Positions 32,886 to 38,063 of a stretch of DNA of 38,063 bases are shown here, piece by piece. The notes beneath the pieces were generated by a model. It saw nothing but the letters and a program-made list of their open reading frames with translations. It ran no database searches and was not told the DNA's origin. The stretch is from Bacillota bacterium (GTDB lineage: Bacteria; Bacillota; Clostridia; Christensenellales; Aristaeellaceae). The position numbers and the translations under genes are program-made. The stretch's first letter is position 1. The number at the start of each line of letters is the position of its first letter. The stretch is from assembly GCA_023404345.1 (NCBI GenBank), contig JAEYCB010000043.1:1-38063 (forward strand), in the 5' to 3' direction.

Positions 32886-33914
32886 TCAGGCGGTTATGAC
32901 CGCTTCGATCAGGCGAAGGGTGTTTTCCAAACCCTTGCGGTGGCTGCGCTCATATCCATGCGAGGCGTACACGCCTGCGCCGATAAGGGCAAAGCGCACG
33001 TCCTGCCCCGCGCGCAGTGCTGTCCCTGCGTCGCTGCCATAAGCTGGGTACACGTCCACGGCGTAGTCGATGCCGTTTGCCTTGGCCAGAGCGATGAGTT
33101 CGCCGGTCATTTCATAATCGTAAGGGCCCGAAGAATCCTTGGCACAGATGGATACCTGCTGCTCACGGCAGGAAAGGCCCTCGCCTAGGCAGCCCATATC
33201 TACTACCAGCAGATCTTCGGTATCCTCCGGCAGGCCACAGGACGCACCGTGGCCAACTTCCTCATAGACGGAGAAAAACAGCGTGACTTTGCGGGAAAGC
33301 CGGACGGTACCTTCCGCAACCCCCTTGGCCAGCGCCAGCAGCATGCCCGCGCTGAGCTTGTCATCCAGAAAGCGGCTGCGGATGAAGCCGCTTTCGGTTA
33401 CGCGGGCGCGGGGGTCCAGGCAGACGATATCGCCCACGGAGATGCCCAGCCGCTCCACGTCCTCGCGGGAAGAGACCTCCTCGTCCAGAAGAATTTCCAG
33501 CGTGGTATCGTCGCGCTTTTCATTGTCAAGCTCGCGGTTGACATGCTTGGAGGCGTTTTTGAGCTCCACCACGCCGGTATAGTGCCGTCCGTCCCGGGTG
33601 ATAATGGTCACATTTTCGGTCTCTACTGCCTGCAAGGAAGGTCCACCCAGGCAGGTGAAGGCCAGCCGTCCATCTGCCTTGATGGCGCGCACCATCAGCC
33701 CCAGCGTGTCCACGTGTGCAGCGAGCGCAATGGGGTTGCCTTCTCCACCCAGCGGACACACCACGCCGCCCTTGCGGAGCTGTCGGGGTGAAAAGCCCAG
33801 GTCCTTCAGCGTTTCCACAAGGGCGCCGCACACCTTAAGGGGATAGCCCGTGGGGCTGGGAATGGACAGGAGGCGAAGGGTCTGGTCAATGGAATAGCGG
33901 GCATCAAGCGACAT
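32886..33914 (-). CDS. M42-family metallo-aminopeptidase
   Basis: A 342-residue peptidase of the M42 family (glutamyl aminopeptidase/tetrahedral TET type), which removes N-terminal residues from peptides using two metal ions. Visible are IPSPTGYP near the start, AAHVDTLG with His67 and Asp69, LDDKLSAG, YEEVGHGAS with the catalytic and metal Glu pair, VVDMG, and HGYERSH near the end. ATG 33914 has GGAGGAAA upstream; upstream frame extension was rejected. It has its own promoter (33946-33974) and heads the rqcP-ispD-ispF-comEC-holA unit. Confidence 0.94.
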   Translation of the reverse strand: MSLDARYSIDQTLRLLSIPSPTGYPLKVCGALVETLKDLGFSPRQLRKGGVVCPLGGEGNPIALAAHVDTLGLMVRAIKADGRLAFTCLGGPSLQAVETENVTIITRDGRHYTGVVELKNASKHVNRELDNEKRDDTTLEILLDEEVSSREDVERLGISVGDIVCLDPRARVTESGFIRSRFLDDKLSAGMLLALAKGVAEGTVRLSRKVTLFFSVYEEVGHGASCGLPEDTEDLLVVDMGCLGEGLSCREQQVSICAKDSSGPYDYEMTGELIALAKANGIDYAVDVYPAYGSDAGTALRAGQDVRFALIGAGVYASHGYERSHRKGLENTLRLIEAVITA

Positions 33915-33945
33915 GGAATATTTCCTCCAAAACATGTTTTTCTTT

Positions 33946-33974
33946 ATGATACCGCATTTGGTTTCAAGCGGCAA
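33946..33974 (-). promoter_or_regulatory. Promoter of the M42-rqcP-ispDF-comEC-holA unit
   Basis: On the minus strand: TTGCCG (33974-33969), 17-base spacer, TATCAT (33951-33946). Expected start about 33939, some 25 bases before the ATG at 33914. Confidence 0.65.
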
Positions 33975-33979
33975 GGGCT

Positions 33980-34005
33980 AAAAAAAGCGCCGCCTGACAG
34001 CCGCT
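33980..34005 (-). terminator. Probable terminator of the HU gene
   Basis: On the minus strand AGCG (34005-34002) pairs with CGCT (33989-33986) in an imperfect GC-rich hairpin, followed by seven T. A second hairpin nearer the gene (CCGCC with GGCGG, about 34029-34047) may help. The stem is short, so the call is moderate. Confidence 0.5.
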
Positions 34006-34064
34006 GCAGACTGCCGGACGACGCGCGGACCGCCATCGGTGACGGCGGTTTCGCCAAAAAGAAA

Positions 34065-34340
34065 TTACTTGTTGACGCTGTCCTTCAGAGCCTTGCCAGC
34101 CTTGAAGACAGGGGCCTTGGAGGCCTCGATGCTGATCTGCTCGCCGGTGCGGGGATTGCGGGCCACGCGCGCGTCGCGAGTGCGGACTTCGAAGCCGCCG
34201 AAGCCAACGATCTGGACCTTCTCGCCAGCGGCCAGGGTCTCGGTGATGACGTCGGTCACAGCAGCAATCGCCTTTTCAGCGTCCTTTTTGGTAAAACCGG
34301 TCTTCTTAACGATGGCGGCAGTCAATTCAGCTTTGTTCAC
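34065..34340 (-). CDS. hup: HU-family nucleoid protein
   Basis: A 91-residue DNA-bending protein. The sequence MNKAELTAAIVKKTGFTKKDAE, the GFGGFEVR core and the DNA-binding arm RVARNPRTGEQI are textbook HU; the dimer inserts the arm prolines into the DNA minor groove. The start is GTG 34340 with a very strong AAGGAGG nine bases upstream. It sits 87 bases after mazG and is followed by a probable terminator, so it can be made at high level on its own. Confidence 0.97.
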   Translation of the reverse strand: MNKAELTAAIVKKTGFTKKDAEKAIAAVTDVITETLAAGEKVQIVGFGGFEVRTRDARVARNPRTGEQISIEASKAPVFKAGKALKDSVNK

Positions 34341-34427
34341 AATGAATTACCTCCTTTGATTTTCCCATGCATAGCACGGAAGACGGGGTTTCGTTCATGG
34401 AAAGCGCAATCACACGGGGTTCTTGGC

Positions 34428-35879
34428 TCAAACCCTTTGCCCGCCTTGCTTTCCTGTGTTCCAGTATACATCCATTTCCGATAAAGTCAAGTCCTCTAAG
34501 CATTTTCCCGACTTTTTTATGGCGTTTTCCATGGCACGAAAACGGGAAATGAACTTATTTGTGGAAGCAAAAAGGGCAATATCGGGATTCTTTCCAGCCA
34601 GACGGCACACATTGACCACGGAAAACAGCAGATCGCCCAGTTCCATTTCGGGGTCTACGCCCTCGCCGAGGTTCTGGGCCACCTCGTCCGCTTCTTCATA
34701 GACCTTGGAAAGCGCCTCCGCTGCGCCTGCAAAGTCAAAGCCCACTTTGTGTGCCTTGTGCTGCACCTTGCTGGCGCGAAGCAGGGGCGAAAGCCCGGTG
34801 GACACATCCTCCATGGCCTGCGCATGCGTGGTGATGCCGCGCTGACGGCGCTTGAGGGCCTCCCAGTTGTCCAGCACCTGTCCGGCGGTATCGGCCTTCT
34901 CCGTGCCGAAGATGTGGGTATGCCGCTCGATCATTTTGTGGCAGATGGCGGTGGTGACGTCCTGAATGTCGAAGTCGCCATGCTGGCGCGCCACCTCCGC
35001 GTGGAACACCACCTGCAGCAACACGTCTCCCAGCTCGTCATACATGTGGTCGATGTCGCTGTCGCGCACGGCTTGGATGTATTCGTAGCTCTCCTCCAGG
35101 AGGCTGGGCAGCAGGCTTTCGTGGGTCTGCTCGCGGTCCCAGGGGCAGCCGTCGGGAGCGCGCAGACGCTCCATCACGTGTACCAGATCGTCCATGTCGT
35201 AGCGGGTGCGCTGCTCCATGGGTACGGCGGGCACATACGCCGCGGTCAGGTGGTCATAGGCGTTCTGGCGGTCCAGCTCGTAAAGCGGTATGGAGCGCAC
35301 GGAGAGCTCGCCAGTGGTTTCATCGCCGGTGAAGAAGGATACGGGCAGGTCCTCAGGCAAGAGCTCCATCAGCCGAAGCTTCACGCTGCCCGCGCATTCA
35401 CGGCTGTGCACTTCCGTCACCAGTAGCGGCTCCTGGGGAGATACGCGGGTTTGCAAAAAGGATTCCGCCGCGTAGAGCCTGACGCCAGCCGGCACGTCCT
35501 CCACCATGGCCAGACAACGGTCCGCATGGCTTACGCCGGGAAGGACCAGCACATCCGCCTCTCTGGGCTTGAGCCGCTGAATCTGGGCAACGGTCTCGTC
35601 GAAGACCGCGTCGCTCACAGCATAGCACACGGGGCTTTCATTCAGAAGGCTTAGTACCTTAACCGCCGCCGCGCGGTTGAAGATATCAAAATCCTCGCAT
35701 TCGTCATAGAGCGCATCGAGCGTCTCGAAGGTGACGCCCTCCTGCGACAGGGCGTCTGCCATGGGGTGGCGCGCCGTGCGTAGCACCACGCGGGGCGACT
35801 GCTTGAGCACACGCTCTACGCCGCGGGTCAGAAAAGCCTCTCCGCCGGTTCCAAGGGTTACGATGGTCAGGCGGTTCAT
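34428..35879 (-). CDS. mazG: MazG-family nucleotide pyrophosphohydrolase with TP-methylase-like N-terminus (YabN)
   Basis: A 483-residue two-domain protein as in B. subtilis YabN. The N-terminal part (about 1-215) belongs to the tetrapyrrole methylase-like fold (TLGTGGEAFLTRG at the start), usually of unknown activity in this fusion. The C-terminal MazG part has RAPDGCPWDREQTHESL, EESYEY and DELGDVLLQVVFH (metal-binding EExxE/ExxD type), and a second half with MELGDLLFSVVNVCR and the ending KFISRFRAME. MazG hydrolyses NTPs and dNTPs, including damaged ones, to NMPs. ATG 35879 has AAGGAGG eight bases upstream, three bases beyond the yabM stop. Confidence 0.95.
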   Translation of the reverse strand: MNRLTIVTLGTGGEAFLTRGVERVLKQSPRVVLRTARHPMADALSQEGVTFETLDALYDECEDFDIFNRAAAVKVLSLLNESPVCYAVSDAVFDETVAQIQRLKPREADVLVLPGVSHADRCLAMVEDVPAGVRLYAAESFLQTRVSPQEPLLVTEVHSRECAGSVKLRLMELLPEDLPVSFFTGDETTGELSVRSIPLYELDRQNAYDHLTAAYVPAVPMEQRTRYDMDDLVHVMERLRAPDGCPWDREQTHESLLPSLLEESYEYIQAVRDSDIDHMYDELGDVLLQVVFHAEVARQHGDFDIQDVTTAICHKMIERHTHIFGTEKADTAGQVLDNWEALKRRQRGITTHAQAMEDVSTGLSPLLRASKVQHKAHKVGFDFAGAAEALSKVYEEADEVAQNLGEGVDPEMELGDLLFSVVNVCRLAGKNPDIALFASTNKFISRFRAMENAIKKSGKCLEDLTLSEMDVYWNTGKQGGQRV

Positions 35880-35882
35880 AAG

Positions 35883-37475
35883 TCAATCCTCCTTCTTTGG
35901 TGCCCTGCCACGTCCGAAGCGCCTGAGCAGGGGAGCCAGGTCATCACGGGTAAGCGCGCCGGTGAGGAGCGCAAAGGCAGCATAGGTACCGATGCCTACC
36001 ACGACCAGCACCAGCGTCCACAGCCGTCCGGAGGGAAGCAGGCGGATCGCCAGCGCCAGCACAACGCCCATGAGCGCGGTGGCCAGCGCAGGCTTGAGCA
36101 GAATGCCTTTCAGGTCCAGTTTCATGCCGGTATACTTGCGCACATACCATAGATTGGGCAGCATGCTGATGGTGTAGCAGGTGAGTGAGGCAATGGGGGC
36201 ACCGTAGATGTTGATCTGCGGCATGCCGATGAGCGTGTAGTTGAGCAGGACCTTGACTGCCACACCCGCCATGAGCGTATACATAGGGATGCGCTGCTTG
36301 CGCAGCCCCTGCAATATGCCGCTGGTGGACTGGACCACGGTAAATAGCACGATGGTCAGGCTGGAAAGGCTGAGCAGTTCGGCGGTCACGCGCAGGGATT
36401 CGGGCGTATCGAAATGATAGATCAGGCTGAGAATCTGCGAGGACAAAAGACTCATGCCGATGGAGCAGGGCAGCCCCACCACAAAGGAAAGCCTAAGCCC
36501 CAGCGCGCTTTGGCGGCGCATGGTTTTGCCGTCGCCCCTGGCCATGGCGCTGGAGATAGAGGGAACCAGACTCATGGAAATGGCTACGGCAAGGGCTGTG
36601 GGCACATTGATCAAAGTGAGCACATAGCCCGAATAGCGCCCGTAGAGTCCCAGGGCAGTGGAGCGCTCAATGCCCGCATCCACCAGGCGATTGAGCAGGA
36701 GGCCGCTGTCAATAAAGGAGGCGATAGGCACAATGCATGCACCCAGCGTGATGGGAATGCTCAAAGACAGCAGGCGCTTGAGCAGGGGGCGCACGGCCAA
36801 GGGCGGCTCGTCGGGATTCTGTGGAAGGGAATCAAAGGCCGCACGCTTACGCTGGTAGATTACCACCATGTACAGAAGCGCCACGCCCTCGGCGATGGAG
36901 GTGCCCAGCAGCACTCCCGCCGCTGCATAGGCTACGGAGATTCGCATGCCGAAATACGCAAGCGGCAAGGCTACAAACACCTTGCCCACCTGCTCGATCA
37001 GCTGGGAAATGGCGGTGGGGACCATGTTCTGCTGTCCCTGCATGAAGCCGCGCAGCGCGGACATGGTGCACACCAGCAAAAGGGCCGGCGCAATGGCTAC
37101 AAAGCCCGGCTGGGTAGATGGGTCACCCGAACGCAGAGCGAGCGTGGGGCTCATGACCAGCATGAGTAGCATGGCGATCAGGCCCAAACTGGAGAGAAGG
37201 CACAGCGCCACGCGGAAGATGCGCCGGGCGTTGCGGGGGTCGTCACGAGCCAGCGTGAAGCTGACCATGCGGCTGATGGCCACCGGCAGGCCCGCCGAGG
37301 AGATAGTCAGCAGCATGTTATAGGTGGGAAAGACCAGCTGGTAGGTGCCCATGCCCTCGTCCCCGATGAGCCAGGCCAGGGGAATGCGGTACAGGGCACC
37401 TACAATTTTGCAGATGAGGCCCACCACGCTTAAAATGGTCATGCCGCTGAGAATGGATTTCTGCGTACTGCTCAA
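35883..37475 (-). CDS. YabM/SpoVB-like lipid-linked oligosaccharide flippase (MOP superfamily)
   Basis: A 530-residue protein with about fourteen membrane segments, of the polysaccharide-biosynthesis (PST/MurJ/SpoVB) group. The N-terminus SILSGMTILSVVGLICKIVG and DEGMGTYQLVFPTYNMLLTISSAGLPVAISRMVS match SpoVB and YabM proteins, which flip lipid-linked precursors across the membrane. Position between spoVT and mazG matches yabM in Bacillus. I chose TTG 37475, eight bases after GGAGG; ATG 37442 is a shorter alternative and a longer frame to 37562 runs through the promoter. It might also export the glycan made by the cluster at 8713-15046, but that is speculation. Confidence 0.92.
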   Translation of the reverse strand: MSSTQKSILSGMTILSVVGLICKIVGALYRIPLAWLIGDEGMGTYQLVFPTYNMLLTISSAGLPVAISRMVSFTLARDDPRNARRIFRVALCLLSSLGLIAMLLMLVMSPTLALRSGDPSTQPGFVAIAPALLLVCTMSALRGFMQGQQNMVPTAISQLIEQVGKVFVALPLAYFGMRISVAYAAAGVLLGTSIAEGVALLYMVVIYQRKRAAFDSLPQNPDEPPLAVRPLLKRLLSLSIPITLGACIVPIASFIDSGLLLNRLVDAGIERSTALGLYGRYSGYVLTLINVPTALAVAISMSLVPSISSAMARGDGKTMRRQSALGLRLSFVVGLPCSIGMSLLSSQILSLIYHFDTPESLRVTAELLSLSSLTIVLFTVVQSTSGILQGLRKQRIPMYTLMAGVAVKVLLNYTLIGMPQINIYGAPIASLTCYTISMLPNLWYVRKYTGMKLDLKGILLKPALATALMGVVLALAIRLLPSGRLWTLVLVVVGIGTYAAFALLTGALTRDDLAPLLRRFGRGRAPKKED

Positions 37476-37516
37476 AAAAAGGCCTCCGAAAAAGAAAGTT
37501 GGCGGCGGAATATGAC

Positions 37517-37557
37517 AAAACCGCGGCAAGCCTATTATAAGCGCATTGCCGCGGTTT
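37517..37557 (-). terminator. Terminator of spoVT, overlapping the next promoter
   Basis: Perfect 12-bp stem AAACCGCGGCAA (minus 37557-37546) with TTGCCGCGGTTT (37529-37518), 16-base loop, four T in a row at the end. It begins 56 bases after the spoVT stop. Its loop contains the -10 box of the next operon. Confidence 0.85.
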
Positions 37558-37562
37558 CGCAA
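37534..37562 (-). promoter_or_regulatory. Promoter of yabM-mazG, embedded in the spoVT terminator
   Basis: On the minus strand: TTGCGA (37562-37557), 17-base spacer, perfect TATAAT (37539-37534). Expected start about 37527, inside the second arm of the terminator stem, leaving a leader of about 50 bases to the TTG start of yabM. Confidence 0.7.
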
Positions 37563-37613
37563 GGTAATGATGTGCGTTGGGGGAGGGCAGGCCCGCCGGC
37601 GAGCGCGCGGGCG

Positions 37614-38063
37614 TTACTGCTCCATCTGGCGGCCAACGATGCCCGCGGCGGTCTCCGCCACCTTGAGCTCTGCGTCGCCCATCTTGGCGCCCTGCTCCTT
37701 GGACAGGAGCAGCACCGCTCCGATGGCCTCGCCGTCCGCAATGATGGGGGAGACCACCTGCGCCGTATAGCCGGTGATGTCCTCCTCGTTGGTCACGGCC
37801 ACGATCTTGCCGCCGCCTGCGCGGTTGATGGCCACGGTCTGGCGGTTGGCGATAGCCGTCTCCAGGTCATGGCTGATGGGCTTGTCAGCAAGCTCCTTCT
37901 TGCTCACGCCGCTGGCTGCCACCACCTGATCGCGGTCCACGATGCAGGCGATATGGCCCATGGAGCGAAAGATGGATTCCGTATAATCCTTGGCGAAAGC
38001 CGACATTTCACCGATTGGGGAGTATTTCTTCAGGATGACCTCGCCGTCCCGGTCGGTGTAGAT
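37614..38063 (-). CDS. spoVT: Stage V sporulation protein T (partial, N-terminus outside)
   Basis: The C-terminal 149 residues of SpoVT, cut by the right edge. The visible frame begins IYTDRDGEVILKKYSPIGE, the end of the AbrB-type swapped-hairpin DNA-binding domain, followed by the GAF-like domain with IACIVDRDQVVAASGVSKKEL, SHDLETAI, and a typical end with AELKVAETAAGIVGRQMEQ. SpoVT is about 178 residues in Bacillus, so roughly 30 N-terminal residues are missing. It acts in the forespore to adjust sigma-G dependent genes. Its presence is the main evidence that the organism forms spores. Confidence 0.96.
   Translation of the reverse strand: MYTDRDGEVILKKYSPIGEMSAFAKDYTESIFRSMGHIACIVDRDQVVAASGVSKKELADKPISHDLETAIANRQTVAINRAGGGKIVAVTNEEDITGYTAQVVSPIIADGEAIGAVLLLSKEQGAKMGDAELKVAETAAGIVGRQMEQ

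Overview
The window looks like a chromosomal stretch of a GC-rich, spore-forming member of the Bacillota (Clostridia-like). The reasons are a spoVT gene at the right edge followed by the yabM-mazG(yabN)-hup-rqcP order typical of Gram-positive spore formers, an EpsD-like glycosyltransferase, a Gram-positive ComEA/ComEC pair, strong AGGAGG-type ribosome binding sites, and GTG/TTG starts. No rRNA, tRNA, CRISPR array, prophage or complete insertion sequence was found. Species cannot be named from the sequence alone.

Left part, 1-4477: the first 68 bases hold the start of a minus-strand gene that runs off the window, perhaps an IS1182-like transposase. A MATE exporter (minus) and a TetR-family regulator (plus) are divergent; a perfect 14-bp palindrome just downstream of the MATE promoter is a candidate operator. 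Polyphosphate kinase ppk1 follows with its own promoter.

Middle left, 4478-15899: one long co-directional run with short gaps or 4-base overlaps carries cysE, cysS, a minimal comEA, leuA, then a glycan module (initiating phosphoglycosyl transferase, sugar-nucleotide SDR, four GT-B glycosyltransferases) and a secreted Pro-repeat/His/Cys-rich protein, closed by a strong terminator at 15871. The gap between ppk1 and cysE is predicted to fold and may be a regulatory leader.

Middle, 16034-20866: a self-contained export operon (ABC ATPase, large FtsX-type permease, HlyD-like adaptor, TetR regulator) with a promoter whose start region carries a perfect 8-6-8 inverted repeat, again a candidate operator. 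A 347-base gene-poor stretch follows; it holds a terminator with no obvious gene and a possible small minus-strand ORF. A SWIM-SNF2 helicase comes next.

Right part, 24359-38063: an extended SDR (minus) and a TetR regulator (plus) are divergent, with two promoters sharing one -10 region and a 7-4-7 inverted repeat covering both. The rest is on the minus strand: spoVT (partial), yabM-like flippase and mazG, HU, then a tightly packed unit M42 peptidase-rqcP-ispD-ispF-comEC-holA-GNAT-DUF362 ferredoxin-like protein. These are housekeeping functions: spore and envelope development, nucleotide sanitation, ribosome rescue, isoprenoid synthesis, DNA uptake and replication.

Nothing here is a clear new defence or mobile system. 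The most unusual items are the secreted Cys/His protein closing the glycan operon, the structured cysE leader, three regulator/palindrome pairs, and the terminator of spoVT that encloses the promoter of the next operon.
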